DNA of 64,000 nucleotides from Fragum whitleyi (GCA_948146395.1 OX411544.1:36724457-36788456); one strand, 5' to 3'. Positions 32,801-45,154 are shown, numbered from the stretch's first letter. Numbers and translations are program-made. The notes: a model not told the origin generated them from the sequence alone.

Positions 32801-35426
32801 TCAAAGTACTGAAAGTACTGATAAGTTGGAATGCGTTCGAGAGGCGGTAACCTCAAGCTACTGGCGAAGTGACAGGTGATCACATAATACGTCTCGTCTT
32901 TTGACGGGCGTATATAAATCAATGTATTTCAACAACGAGAGACGCTTAAACCACTGAATCGCTATACAGGCCTGAATCTGATGAAAGAAAAATTATACCA
33001 AGAGGGACAGAATGGTCCTAAACCGATCACCCGCATTCGATTGGTCTAGTGGATCTTATCCAAGAAACTTTCTGGCAAAGATTCATTCAAACTTGCCCAA
33101 TTGTTGGAGAGGAGACTTTATTCGAATTATAAGCAGTCATAATAGACCCTGCCAACCCATTCATTACAGAGGAGACTCAAAATTAACCCTACCCTGCCAC
33201 GTCTAAACGGCTAATGAAAATTTTGCCAACAATATTTGGAGAAGGTCATCAAAGGAACATTCTTGCAAAGTTTCATTGAAACCTGCCCAGTGGTTCAGGA
33301 GGAGATGTCGTTCTAAGATTTTGGGCTCAAAATAAACCCCGCCCTGCCATACCCATATTTATCGGCCAATTAGAATATAGCGACAATTTTGAAAAGGGTC
33401 ACCCAGGGAACATTATGGCAAAATTTCATTGAAATTTGCCCAGCGGTTTAGGAGAAGAAGAAATTTTAAGAAAGGACCCCGACTCACGACGGACGACGGA
33501 GTCAGGGTGATCCTTAAGCTCCCCTTGAGCACGTTGTGATTAGGTGAGCTAAAAAGAAAGAAAATGATACGGACCATACAGTCGACTAATGGACACACAG
33601 GCGACCTTATACACTCAAAACATTTTTTATATTATTTTTCAATAAACTTCTGCTCCATTTGAGTTATCAATTACATTTTTAATTATAAGTGTCGCAAATG
33701 ATTTTTCCATGATGAAAAGCTATTTTCGCAGGGAAGTCTTTTACTTCATGAGTTGGAATCTCAAGCCAATTTTTTGGACGAAGTTCAATTGTGATTTCGA
33801 CCTATGTGACTCCAATATTGGGCACTTTCTCGGGTCATTGACAACATTTGTGTCAAGTTCTATGATTTGGGTCAATTGGTTGTTCAGTTAGAGTGGAAAC
33901 TGTTAACTGTTAAAATTTACTGATGCCCGTGACATGTATGACCCCGAAACAATAGCGCATTTCTTTGGGTCATGGGCAATATTTGTGTAAAGTTTCGTTA
34001 TTGTAGGTCAATTGCTTCTCCGTTTATCTAGCGGAAAGCAAAAGGTCATTGGACTGAGAGACGGACATGATGAAATCAATATAATTATGCTCCTCTTCTT
34101 CTGAGTTGGGGTACAGTTAGTAACATCGTGAAATTGAAAGGTGAACGATTTTGGAATGATTTAAGCATGATGTTGAAATGAGTGAGCGGAGCGAGTTTTG
34201 AGTGAAATTTAAGGGAGGTAATCCAATGTCGCTTATTTTGTTCAGGATGAACAAAATTAGCGATATATAAAACCTATATAAAATATGCATAAAAGTTCAT
34301 CAATAGCTTTCTATTTCGCCAAAAACCAATCAGACGATTTAAATTTCATTTATGTCAGTGAAATCGCGATTTGGTTCTTGCTTAATTCATTTTGAATGTA
34401 CATGTTCATCTTATTTTTCTAATAACTTTGAGTGTTTTTTGAATGGTTTGAGCGAGTGTTTGGAATGAATGAATGGAGCGCTGAGTGAGCGATTAAGAAT
34501 TTTTTCTATTGAGATGAATGTCAATTTCACGATGTTACTAACTGTATGATGGTGCTCTTAAACATTTTGATGTGTAAGAATGTGAAGAAAGCAAGTTGAA
34601 CTAGAAGGTTTGTTTCAAATAGCAAATTGTCTTGGTGTTGGAATTCAATTGGGCAAAGATATTCATAATTCAATTAAAGATGTGGTGGCAAGGGTTTTAT
34701 TGGATGAGTATTGGGTTTTTACAATAAAACATTCATGTAGATAACTGCAATCTGGCGGAAAATAAACGACAATATGTTGCAAAAATATATATTAACTTTA
34801 AAAAGTGTATCATCACTTTAAGAAAATGTATTTATTTCGTAGCTTAGACAGAAATTTACAATATAACTCCTTGTCAAAAGTTAAATGTGTAATAAGGTCG
34901 TTCAGAAAGAGAAACTATGCCTTTAAAAGAAGCTATAACATAATTCTACGAAAAACAGGTCGCGACCTTACTAAATAAGCAGATCACGTGATTGGTCTGT
35001 GCTATTGCCACAATACTGAGAAAACAGATCGCGACATTACCAAATAAGCAGACCACGTGATTGGCTAGTGCTAATTGTCAATTGCTGACCTAATTGGACT
35101 TGACTTATCACATGATTTCCAAATATAGTAATGCAAACATGTGATACTAATATATCCGTACGCAACTTTGAATAAATGTCGTTTAAAACATAAATTAGCG
35201 TGTTAATAATAAACACGAAGTGATAGTTGTGTAATTGTACAGCATCATTACTTTTTGATGAAATAAACTGTATGTCTTTGTCAAGTTGAGATATACAAAA
35301 TAGGCCGAAGTGTATTCACATCCTGTTCACGTGATATGTGTTCTCAAGAAACCCGAAATGAATTTATCTTGTGTTCATTTTGCGGTTTTGTTAAATCTAA
35401 GTTGGAATTGCTCCGCATTCCAACTT
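32801..35426 (+). mobile_element. Transposon A, copy A2 (complete, 2.6 kb)
   Basis: Left end TCAAAGTACTGAAAGTACTG then ATAAGTTGGAATGCG; right end TCCGCATTCCAACTT. The inner 13 bp AAGTTGGAATGCG / CGCATTCCAACTT are a perfect terminal inverted repeat; the left end carries an extra 22-bp hairpin. Inside: a short Helitron-like block (33000-33560), two diverged ~450-bp blocks with GACTTCTGCTCCATTTGAG-like phrases, the S element (34112-34546) and the right arm. No transposase gene. Confidence 0.85.
34112..34546. repeat. S element nested in A2
   Basis: Best-preserved ends: TACAGTTAGTAACATCGTGA and TCACGATGTTACTAACTGTA, with TA at both edges. Centre TTATTTTGTTCAGGATGAAC / AAAATTAGCGATAT. Confidence 0.8.
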
Positions 35427-36660
35427 AAAAATAACTATTTCGTAATGTATAGACTGGATATCTATTGACTGGGTCCCTTACTGACCTTGCCGCTTCGAAT
35501 ATTCAAGCTACAAATTCTTTGAAATGAATTGTTGTTAGTGCCATGCCAATGTGCAAGTCTAAAACATTGGAAAATGCACAAATTTCAGAATCAAAGAACC
35601 AGTTTTTTATTTTTTCTATGAAGAAATGGGAAAGAGCAGCTTTAACATCATCATGATGTAAAAGCTGCTCTTTGTCACGACATGACAACAGTCAATTACA
35701 GATATTACCAAGATCTTTAGGGAGCCGACAACTATTTGCCATTAGAAAATTTCTGTACCATTAATTAGAATTTTATGTTAGTTGGCATTATTTCAACAAT
35801 GAAGAGGCATAATGCTTATCGATTTGCAAGAGATTTTATAAAAGTACCTGTGGTTTTATCACCTGGATGCACGAAAGTCAATTTGAATATATACTCACGA
35901 GCAATGAAAACGCACCACCTGAAAATTTTTCTCGTATATTTATTAAGTGAAACAAATCTCCAGACATGAATATAACCTATCGTTATAAATTTGTATTTTT
36001 ACTACACAATATTGATAGAGTAAGTTAAGAAACGGTCGAAGATTTTTGAACCTATGAGTTAAGAAGAAAGTTAAAAATCGTTAATCTCATAACTGCAAAC
36101 TAGGTTTGCAAACCCCTTCTGTCCGTCGATTTTCGGTAACATAACCTCTAACTCAGTGCAAAATTCTGGCTATCACTTTGCGGAACGGTTGCCATAGTCT
36201 AAGCAGTTCATTCGTGCAAAGGCTAACGCTCTTTAAATTCTAGGTCTACACCGTACCTTCGACGCCCCTGGTGGACTTTAACATGTCGTTTGGCCAAATC
36301 ACTCGAAAACACGAGTACCAAATGGTTATTTACGATTCTTTGATTTTAATGAAAAAAAAAACAAGCATTTCTTAGACATTCCCATACCATACGTAAGTTG
36401 AGATCATTTTACTGCATTTTCCTAAGAACAAATGTGATAGCTATTGCTGTATGTTCATTCTCTAAGAAACAGCACTTTTAATTATGCAATTTAAAACTTG
36501 TTTCAAAAATACAATTAAATGAGAAAGCCAAACGGACCACCAAACAAAAAGGCGATGGCTTATGGCTGATGTTCAGGCATACAATGAATACAAAAAAAAA
36601 GGAGTCGATTGAAAGTTTTATAATTTAGGACAGTCTGTGCAAGTTTTTTCGGTGGTGCGT
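35427..36660. other. Intergenic stretch with one strong hairpin
   Basis: Apart from the palindrome at 35631-35673 I recognise nothing. Confidence 0.35.
35631..35673. repeat. 43-nt near-perfect palindrome
   Basis: AAAGAGCAGCTTTAACATCA and its inverse TGATGTAAAAGCTGCTCTTT, three central bases and only two mismatched positions. It could be an attenuated foldback core or a small hairpin RNA; nothing decides. Confidence 0.6.
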
Positions 36661-36678
36661 TTTCATTGCGCTTGAGTA

Positions 36679-36752
36679 TATATCGAGGGTTTGTACAAGA
36701 GTATACTAAGTGTTTATACACTAAGTACAGTCTTGCACTAAACCCTCGATAT
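36679..36752. repeat. Foldback hairpin, 74 nt
   Basis: ATATCGAGGGTTTGTACAAG and CTTGCACTAAACCCTCGATA are inverted, around a second inverted core ACTAAGTGTTTATACACTAAGT (written as ACTAAGTG / CACTAAGT). Confidence 0.65.
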
Positions 36753-36889
36753 GCGATCCACCAGGTGAAAAGGCCCGGGACCATCTGGGTAATGCGGAGG
36801 GTGTCTACCATAGTCAGACTGCGCGGATTGTGCAGACTGATTAGTGTCGAATTTTTGTCGAACTAATATATACAAAAATATCTTAACGA

Positions 36890-37735
36890 TAATACACGTC
36901 TTTATTGTGTTTTTGTCGACCTAAAAAATGCTTTGACTCAATCAATAGAAACGCTTTGTGGCTAAAACTTTACAAGCAAGGTATTAAAGGAAAACTATTA
37001 AGGATAATCAAGCATATGTATACAAAAGTTAAATCTTGTGTCAAAAAAGTAAATACACTCTCAAATTTCGAGTATAAGGTCGGTCTTAGGCAAGGTGAAT
37101 AGATGTTTCCAATCCTTGTTTACATATTCCTGGAAGATTTTGAGCTTTTTATTGCAGACACCCCAAATAACGGAATAAGTGTATATGAATTATCTATAAT
37201 AATTTTACTATTTGCAGACGATATGGTTATTTTTGGTAAGTCGTCAGTTGAATTACAACATAATATTGATAGGTTAAGTAAATTTTGTGATGAATGGGGA
37301 CTTGAAGTAAATGTTGAAAAGACTAAAACAATGGTTTTAGGAACAAGGGCAAAACACGAGATGATGAAACTTGGAGCTACAAGGGCGAAATTATTGAAAC
37401 AGTAAACGACTTCAATTATTTAGGGACCGTTTTCCATTACACTGGTAGCTTTGCACAAAATCGCAAATACGTATCTTCTAAAGCACTTAAGGCCCTAAAC
37501 ACTTTACTAGCTAATTGTTCGAAATTGAAACTGTCAACTAAAATCATTTGCCAACTTTTTGATGCATTTGTCGGCTCCATTTTAGATTTTTCCAGTGAGG
37601 TTTGTGTAAAAGCAAATCAAGGGAAATTGAACGAATTCATTTGAAATTCTGCAAACGTATACTACACGTAAACAACAAATCATGTAATATGGCTGTATAT
37701 GGCGAATTAGGTAGATTTCCTATTTATATTACTAG
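36890..37735 (+). pseudogene. Broken LINE reverse transcriptase, first part
   Basis: Encodes a non-LTR reverse transcriptase fragment: VDLKNAFDSINRNALW (with a one-base deletion near 36933), VGLRQGE followed by a stop, then PILVYIFLEDFELF, NGISVYELS and the catalytic LLFADDM box, then KFCDEWGLEVNVEKTKTMV. Further frames continue with NYLGTVF, KALKALNTLLANCSKLK and LFDAFVGSILDFS to PIYIT at 37735, where a MITE interrupts. At least three disabling changes. The family is a LINE; clade not assigned. Confidence 0.85.
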
Positions 37736-38102
37736 TTAGACCACGCTTGAAGCGAATCAACCAATCAGAGAACAGTATTTCAAAAGTATATTTCGCAGAT
37801 ACAACTCCGAGCGTTGTACTTAAAAATATACGATGGTGGAATGTCGTGCACGTGAATCTCGACAGGTTTTGTGTGCCCAGTCATTTCTAAAAGATGGGCG
37901 TTTTTTAAGGCCTTTTTTCCGCCAGAGACTTTCTACAATCGCAAAAACGCGCAAGATCTGCAATAAGTAACGCAAATAGATTCACAAGTAATGTTTGCAT
38001 AATTACACATAGTTACAGTAATATCACGGCGAATTTTACTCTTTTTTTATGGTTTAGGGGTACAGGTAAAAAAAAGGACAACATTAGAAAAGCGTGGTCT
38101 AA
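37736..38102. repeat. MITE (TIR TTAGACCACGCTT) inserted in the LINE
   Basis: Inverted ends TTAGACCACGCTT and AAGCGTGGTCTAA. Interior ~340 bp without an ORF. It separates two colinear LINE pieces. Confidence 0.8.
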
Positions 38103-38104
38103 GT

Positions 38105-38205
38105 CAGATAGAAAATCTCGTTCCGCGGTATATGGAAAATAGACACTCGCTGATGCTCGTGTCTATTTCCCATATACCACGGCACTCGTTTTCTATCCTA
38201 TACAT
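38105..38205. repeat. Foldback element next to the TTAGACC MITE
   Basis: GATAGAAAATCTCGTTCCGC / ACTCGTTTTCTATCC, with inner arms GGTATATGGAAAATAGACAC / GTGTCTATTTCCCATATACC. A second insertion in the same LINE gap. Confidence 0.7.
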
Positions 38206-38269
38206 ATATACGCATAGTTAAATACTGGTTTAAACTTATTGGTTCTAATAATATCTATCAAGACACATA
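38206..38269 (+). pseudogene. Broken LINE, second piece
   Basis: Reads RIVKYWFKLIGSNNIYQDTY in one frame, the natural continuation between the GRFPIYIT piece and the C-terminal piece at 41436. Confidence 0.75.
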
Positions 38270-41200
38270 TCAAAGTACTGAAAGTACTGATAAGTTGGAA
38301 TGCGTTCAAGAGACGGTGACCTCAAGCCACTAACGAAGCTGACGCCTTCTGCCCACCAGAGGTGATCCTGTCTTTTGACGGGCGTATATAAATCAATGTA
38401 TTTCAAAAACGAGAGGCGCTTAAACCCCTGAATCGCTATACAGGACTGAAACTGATGAACGAAATCTGATAACAAGAGGTCCAGAATGGCCCTTATCCGC
38501 TCTCCTGAATTCGATTGGTCAAGTGGATCGCATCCATGAAACTTTCTGGCATAGTTTCATTCAAATATTGTCTAATTGTTAAAGAGGAGATATATTCGAA
38601 GAATTAACAGAGATGATAGGCCGTACCCACCCATTCATTACAAATTAGCAATGCCCTGCAAAACCATATTAATGGACTAATCAAAATTTTGCCAACACAT
38701 TTTTGAAGAGGGTCATCAAATATACATTCTGGTAAAGTTTCATTGAAATCGGCCCAGTGATTCAGGAGGAGATGTCAGTCAAGGTATCTGGCTCAAAATA
38801 AGGCCCGCCCTGTGACGCCCGTAATTATGGGCCGATCAAAAATTCGTGAACAATTTTTGAAAAGGGTCAGAAGGAGATTCCGTTCAATGATTTCGGGCTC
38901 GAAATAAAAAACCCTCTCTTCCACGCTCATATTTTTGAGCCAATCAAACTTTCGCGAACAATTTCTGAAATGGGTCACCTGAGGAACATTCTCAGTAAGT
39001 TTAATTGAAATCAGCCCAGTGGTTCAGGAGGAGATGTCGTTCAAAGGTTTCAGGCTAAAAAAACGCCCTGCCACGCTCATATTTATTTGCCAATCTAAAT
39101 ATCGCGAACAATTTTTTAAAAAGGGTTACCCAAGGAATATCTGGTAAAGTTTAATTGAAATCGGCGAAGTGGTCGTGGAGGAGATGTCGATCAGAGATTT
39201 CGGGCGCAAAATAAGCCCCTCCCTTCCACGCTCTTATTTTTGAGCCTATCAAAATTTCGCAAAATTTTTTGGAAAGGGTCACCTAAAGAAATTTCTAGAA
39301 AAGTTTAATTGAAATCGGCTCAGTGGTTCAGGAGCAGATGTCGTCCAAAGGTTTCATGGTCAAAATAAACCCATCACTACCACACTCATATTTATTTGCC
39401 AATCTAAATAGCGCGAATTTTTTTTTTTAAAAAAGGTCCAGTTTTATTAAAATCGGCCCAGTGGTTCAGGAGGAGATGTCGTTCAAAGAGTTCGAGCTCA
39501 AATTAAGCCTCGCCCTACCACACCCTAATTTATGGGCCAATCAGAATTTAGCGAACAATTTGTGAAGAGGTTCACCCAGGAAACACTTACCCAAATTTTC
39601 GTTGAAAGTAGCCTAGCGGTTTAGGAGAAGAAGATGTTTTAAGAAAGTTGACGACACACGATGGAGTCGGTGTGATCCTAAAAGCTCCCCTTGATCACGT
39701 TGTGCTCAGGTGAGCTTAAAAGGAAGAAATTGGTATGGACCGTACATGTGACTAATGGACGCACAGGCGGACACTTATACACTCAAAACAGTTTCTATGT
39801 TATTTTTCAAATGACTTCTGCTGCATTTGAGTTATCAATTTCATTTTCACTTAGAATTGTCGCAAAGTGGACAACCACAAGCGCCTCATCCTTGATGAAA
39901 AGCTATTTTCGCAGAGAAGTCTTTAACTTCATGAGTTGAAATCTCAAGACAATTTTTGGACGAAGTTCAATTGTGCCTTCGACCTTCATGACTCCAAAAT
40001 TGGATACTTTCTTGGGCCATTGATAACATTTGTATCGAGTTTTATGTTTTGGGTCAATTGGTTGTTCAGTTAGAGTGGAAATTGTTAGCAGTTAAAGTCT
40101 ACTCATGATCTCGAAACAATAGGGCATTTCTTTGGATCATGGACAATATTTGTGTAGTTCCGTTATTGAAGGTCATTTGCTTCTCCGTTTAGCTAGCGGA
40201 AGGTAAACGGTCAATGGACTGACAGACAGACATGATGAAATCAATATATGCTCCTGTACTTCTGAGTAGAGGGAACAGTTAATAACATCGTGACATTGAC
40301 AAGTTGAACGAATTTGGATTTGATTTAGGAATGATGTTGAATAAGTGAGCGGAGCGAGTTTTGAGTGAAATTTAAAGGAGGGAATCCAATGTCACTTATT
40401 TTGTTCATCCTGAACATAATTAGAGATATGTAAAACCTCCCTTTAATAAAACATGCATTAAAGTTCCATCAATAGCTTTTTCTATTGCGTTATGAACCAA
40501 TCAGACGCTTTAAATTTCAATTATGTTAGTGAAATCACGATTTGGATCTTACTTTATTCATTTTGAATGTACACGTTGAACTAATTTTTTCTCAGTAATT
40601 TTGAGCGTTTTTGAATGGTTTGGGTGAGTGTTTGGAATGAATGAATGGAGCGCTGAGTGAGCGATTAAGTATGTTTTTGATTGAGATGAATGTCAATTAC
40701 ACGATGTAACTTACTGTAAAGTGGTGCTCTTAATAAAACATTCATGTAGATAACTGCAATATAACGGAAAACAAACGCCAATATGTTGCAAAAATATTTA
40801 TCAACTTTAAAAGTGTATCACCCCTTCAACAAAAACTTAAGATTTTTATTTCGTAACTGTAGACAGAAACGTACAATAAAACAATTTGTCAAAAGTTAAA
40901 TGTGTAATAAATTCGTTCAGAAAGAGAAACTATACCTCTAAAAGAAGCCATAACATAATTCTACGAAAAACAGGAGCGACATTACCAAATAAACAGATCA
41001 CGTGATTGGCCTGTGCTATTGCCACAATACTGAGGAAAGAGATCGCGACATTACCAAATAAGCAGATCACGTGATTGGCTAGTGCTATTGTATATAGCTG
41101 ACCTTATTTGACTTATCACATGATTTCCAAATATAGTAATGCAAACATGTGATACTAGTAAATTCTTACACAACTTTCAATAAATATCGTTTAAAACATA

Positions 41201-41435
41201 AATAAGAGTGTTAATAATATACATGAAGTGATAGTTGTGTAATTGTATAGCATTATTACTTTTTTGAGGATATAAACTGTATGTCTATGTCAAGTTGAGA
41301 TACACAAAATAGGTCGAAAAGTATTCACATCCTGTTCACGTGATATGTGTTCTCAAAAAACCCGAAATAAAATTATCTTGTGTTCATTTTGCAGTTTTGT
41401 TAAATCTAAGTTGGAATTGCTCCGCATTCCAACTT
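38270..41435 (+). mobile_element. Transposon A, copy A3 (complete, 3.17 kb), inserted in a LINE
   Basis: Same ends as A2 (TCAAAGTACTGAAAGTACTG ... TCCGCATTCCAACTT). Contains the Helitron-like block at 38470-39720 with about seven ~155-bp units and the S element at 40275-40717. LINE coding sequence stops at the left edge and resumes at the right edge, so this copy defines the element's limits independently of its repeats. Possible TA duplication at the edges. Confidence 0.88.
40275..40717. repeat. S element nested in A3
   Basis: Ends ACAGTTAATAACATCGTGAC and ACACGATGTAACTTACTGT; centre TTATTTTGTTCATCCTGAAC. Confidence 0.75.
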
Positions 41436-41998
41436 AATAATAGTTGTTTGAATGGCAAGAAAAACTGGGTGTTCGACGTCAAAGATATATTTGATAGTTT
41501 TGGCTTTTCGGAAGTTTTCAGTAACCCAAGGTCAGTAAACTCTAAAACTTTCATTCCACTTTTAAAAGAACGCATTATTGATTGTTTTAAACAGGAGAGG
41601 AGAGATAAAATTGAAAACAGCAATACGTTGATTCTTAATAAAAATGTGAAGTATTGTTTTGAACACGAAGATTACTTAGATAAATTACCAAATGACCTCC
41701 GTACGTTTTTGTGCAAAATAAGAATTTTGGCTCATTCATTATTTGTACAAACCGGTAGATACTCAAAAAACAGGATTCTTAGAAATGAGAGACTTTGCTT
41801 TATTTGTAATAATGGTGATGTGGTTGACGAGTATCATTTTTCCTTAATCTGTCCAAAGTAAAGTCTATTACGCAAAGGATTTATTAATAGGTATTATTGG
41901 GTAAAACAAAGTATAGTTCCGCAAGTTTATGCGAGTATCGAGAAACCGTTATTGCCTATCATTTTCAATGTAAAATTGATCTTTGACGCCTCAATATA
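41436..41998 (+). pseudogene. Broken LINE, C-terminal piece
   Basis: Encodes NNSCLNGKKNWVFDVKDIF, FSNPRSVNSKTFIPLLKERI, LDKLPNDLRTFLCKIRILAH, then the LINE C-terminal Cys/His signature ERLCFICNN...DEYHFSLICPK. An in-frame TAA follows, after which SLLRKGFINRYYW continues to a second stop at 41998. The open frame that appears to start upstream at 41340 lies in transposon A and is an artefact of the junction. Confidence 0.8.
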
Positions 41999-42660
41999 AA
42001 TTGTACAACTGTAGGCCTATGTATAAATTTATTAACCTTTTATTTAACAGCGATTTCTCTTCATTAACAAAGTTCAGCAGTTATTTTAAATTAGCTTTTT
42101 CTTTACGATTTGAGACACAGTATAACTAATATTCTTTAGAACTTTCATTGATTTGGTCGCTGTTTCGCTTCTGTGGCTTCGTAACTACAGCTTATTTAGA
42201 GATATATGTACACGATGCTGCAGATGCGAACTATCGACTTACACTAACCGTGAATTTATCGTGCATAATGTACCACGACCTTAGCATTTGCGTTGTGTAA
42301 GAAAAGTATCATCCTCGTTCTGTTCTCTTCTGTGTTCATAGACGGACTTAAATGCTCACATCTACATTTTTCGACGTGCAGATTTGTGCCGAAACTAGCT
42401 GTTTGATATGTGTTTTCATGTTGATTTAGGACATGTTGGAATGCCGCATTTCGGAATTTGGTAGGAAATCAACATATTTTCTGACCAGATCCTAGCCTTA
42501 GTTAACAGAAAAATAAAAACAGGTAAGCATTTGATTATTCTTGAATATTATTGCTTTATGTATTGACCAGAAAGCCCTACAAAAAGTGATGTTGAGACAT
42601 AATGTAGCTTGGAGATTGATCAAAATGACTTAAAATCCATATATATTTTATTTATGAAGC
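41999..42660. other. Intergenic stretch, nothing recognised
   Basis: Probably LINE 3' UTR at first, then unassigned sequence. Confidence 0.35.
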
Positions 42661-42666
42661 TTTATT

Positions 42667-42930
42667 GGGGTCTGGCTAGTTAGCCGAGTGGAGATCGTGC
42701 CCGACTCGTAATCTAATGGTTGCAGGTTCGAGCCCCTCTGAATGCAGGTAGTATATTTGAGTAGGACATTTTACAGACGGAGCCCCAGTCCATCCAGCTG
42801 TAAAATTGGGTAGCAGTGACGAGAATCCATTGCCTCGATCTCTCTCTCTGTCCATGAAAAGATCTGGAATGAGTTAGGACCATGATGGAAATAAGAGTCT
42901 TTTGACCCTTTGTTGTGTAAGCCTTAAGTA
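42667..42930 (+). repeat. tRNA-derived SINE
   Basis: A-box-like TAGCCGAGTGGA and B-box GGTTCGAGCCC in tRNA spacing, with CGT at the anticodon position, followed by a ~170-bp body ending TGTAAGCCTTAAGTAAAAAA. Acceptor and T stems do not pair, so it is not a working tRNA. Confidence 0.7.
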
Positions 42931-43335
42931 AAAAAAACACCACAATTTTCTCAAAGTCAGGGGTCATTGTGTTATTAAGTTCTAATGAATTGAAGTGACT
43001 CTGATCTCTCTAGAGCTTAACCAGGGCTGGTCGGTAGTGACCGTTAACCAGGGAATTGACATCAAGCATCTGAAAATATCATATTTTGACTCGTTGAGCT
43101 TTTATGTCATTTTGACCATTTAAATCTTCAATAAACGACAATTCGATTATCCACAAGATCGGGTGGTTCGTTTGGTCTATACATAATAGACATTTGATAT
43201 TTATTAAACTGCGTGTGGGGGTCAAAATAAAAAAATACACAACGTTTGAAATGTCGGTAAATCTGGTTTCGAACGAACTAAATTAAGGTTTTAGACCCTT
43301 CAAAGGATTGGTATTAAACAATTTCATTAATGTCG

Positions 43336-44275
43336 AGTATATCCTCCATGTTGACGTATTACCTGAACAATACGACGTCTCATTGAGTTGACATAACGTT
43401 GTGCGACCAACGGAGGAATGCGGTTCCATTCGACCTGCAAATCCTGCTCAAGCTCCTACAAATTGTTAACATTATGCATGGCCCTTATTTTTTGACCAAG
43501 CAGGTCCCAAATATGGTCGACAGGGTTAATGGCAGGGGAAATGGCTGGCCACTGCAAGGTTTCAACGCCATTTGTATTCAAATATTGCTGCGTGATGCGA
43601 GCCGTTTGTGGGAGAGCATTGTCGTTTATAAATGGGTAGCAACGTGCTGGCGGATGAATGGTACAGAAAAATGTCTCAACACCTGATTAATGTACTCAGT
43701 AGCATTGAGATTGCCGTGTAGAATTACCAGGTCGGTTTTCAAATTCCCAATTATTCCACCCCACACCATGACGCTGCTCCCACCGAACCTGTGTCTCTCG
43801 ACAAATCAGGCGTTGACGAATCGCTCACCTCTTCTCCTTTTCACCCGATTTCTGCCATCATGGTAACTGAGGTTGAACCTAGACTTGACGGACAAAGGAG
43901 TTTGATTCAACTGACGCCTTTGCCAACGGAGGTGCTGATTGCGACCAGTGCGGACGAGCAGCGAGACGACATTGCGCCAGTATGCTTCGAATGTAAAGTC
44001 GTCTGACTCGTATCGGCCTACGAAGGTGACGAGAACGGCGTCCCTGCTCACAAAGTACCGCCTAGCTGTTGCAGTAGCCGTCTGGAACCGATGTATAGCG
44101 TGCTTCAGTTCTAAAATGACGGTCTGAATTGGCGTCAGTAACCCGAGGCCTGCCACTTCGAGGTCGATCAGCAACTGTGCCAGTTCGCCGGAACCTTGCA
44201 TGCAGATATTGATAGTGTTTCTGTTGAAATAAAAGGCATCGGCAAAAGTGGTACCTCCACCGAGCATCAGCAACG
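43336..44275 (-). pseudogene. Dead Tc1-like transposase
   Basis: Read across frames on the minus strand it gives TGTVADRPRSGRPRVT (N-terminal linker of Tc1 families), SRFNLSYHDGR, RRRGERFVNA, GGSSVMVWGGI, NDNALPQTARITQQYL, WPAISPAINPVDHIWD and RYVNSMRRRI. Stops and frameshifts interrupt it. The first catalytic Asp position reads SVKS where families have SDES, SPDLNP reads SPAINP, and the last acidic residue is Asp (PVDH). The longest open frame here (43806-44273) is partly out of frame with the real protein. Confidence 0.8.
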
Positions 44276-45150
44276 TCTCAATTTGCAGACGTTAAGATAG
44301 CCGTGGCATAGCAAGTTTTGATTTTTGGGAGACGTTTCTACGTCACCCATTGTTAGTTCCGTACGTGAGAACAATCCTATCAGTTGTTAAGAGCCAAGAG
44401 AGAGATCGGGCAACATCGGCAAAAGTAGTACCTCTACTGAGCATCAGTTTTAATTTCTGGGGAACGTTTCTACGTCACCCAGTGTTAGTACTACGTGAGG
44501 ATAATCCTGTCAGTTGATAATAGCTTTTCAAAAAGGCAGTACCGGCTTTAGTTCAATTGTCTTTTTTACAAGAACTTACCTCCGCGCGACAACTGTGCAT
44601 TTTTAAAAAAATGGCACTTTTCAAGAATTCTATGCAATTAGAATACTAAACAAAGACATCTATTAAATGCGAAATCATCTGCCAATCCTAGACCACACGA
44701 TTTTTGTTTCGTGCAAAAATTCTATTGATAGACAAGGCGGTGATCCGCCTATTGGGTTTTCCCGTTGTGTAAGGGGATAAATAATTAGGTGGCTGAACTG
44801 GTAGCCCGTATTTACGTACTCGGACTTTAGGAAGATCTCTCGTATTTACGTCGTCTAATACAGACAATCGTCGTATCGTATAGTTAGGCAACTAAAATTC
44901 TACTGAGTTAAGGCATACTTCCGCCGATTCAAATGCCGTAGCGGGGGCTGTAAGGGATATTTTAATCTAACACTCACAATACTTTTAAATTTTGGTATAG
45001 TGGGAAAACATTGACATGACTGACCGTAACCTCTATTAGCATACATTACATGCTAGACTGATTGTCACATGGTATCCCCGTTAGGTCTCGTTTAACTTCG
45101 TGAACCAGGTTTCATAATAAATAATTATAAAATGACACTGTGGTGAGTAG
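44276..45150. other. Intergenic stretch, short internal duplication only
   Basis: GGCAAAAGTGGTACCTCCAC at 44239 recurs as GGCAAAAGTAGTACCTCTAC near 44420, and GACGTTTCTACGTCACCCAT / AACGTTTCTACGTCACCCAG recur as well: a ~90-bp tandem-like duplication. Nothing else recognised. Confidence 0.45.
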
Positions 45151-45154
45151 ACAC

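Noticed and set aside
36560..36866. Opposed frames at 36560-36866 as a gene
   Set aside because: Both are products of a foldback hairpin; no family features.
41340..41461. N-terminal ~35 residues of the 173-aa plus-strand frame
   Set aside because: They come from the right end of transposon A and join LINE sequence by chance.
42667..42740. Functional tRNA gene (also 2811, 45665, 47460, 50145)
   Set aside because: A and B boxes are present but acceptor and T stems do not pair properly and SINE bodies follow.
43806..44273. 155-aa minus-strand open frame as a gene
   Set aside because: Only parts are in the transposase frame; the rest is out-of-frame translation of a Tc1-like relic.
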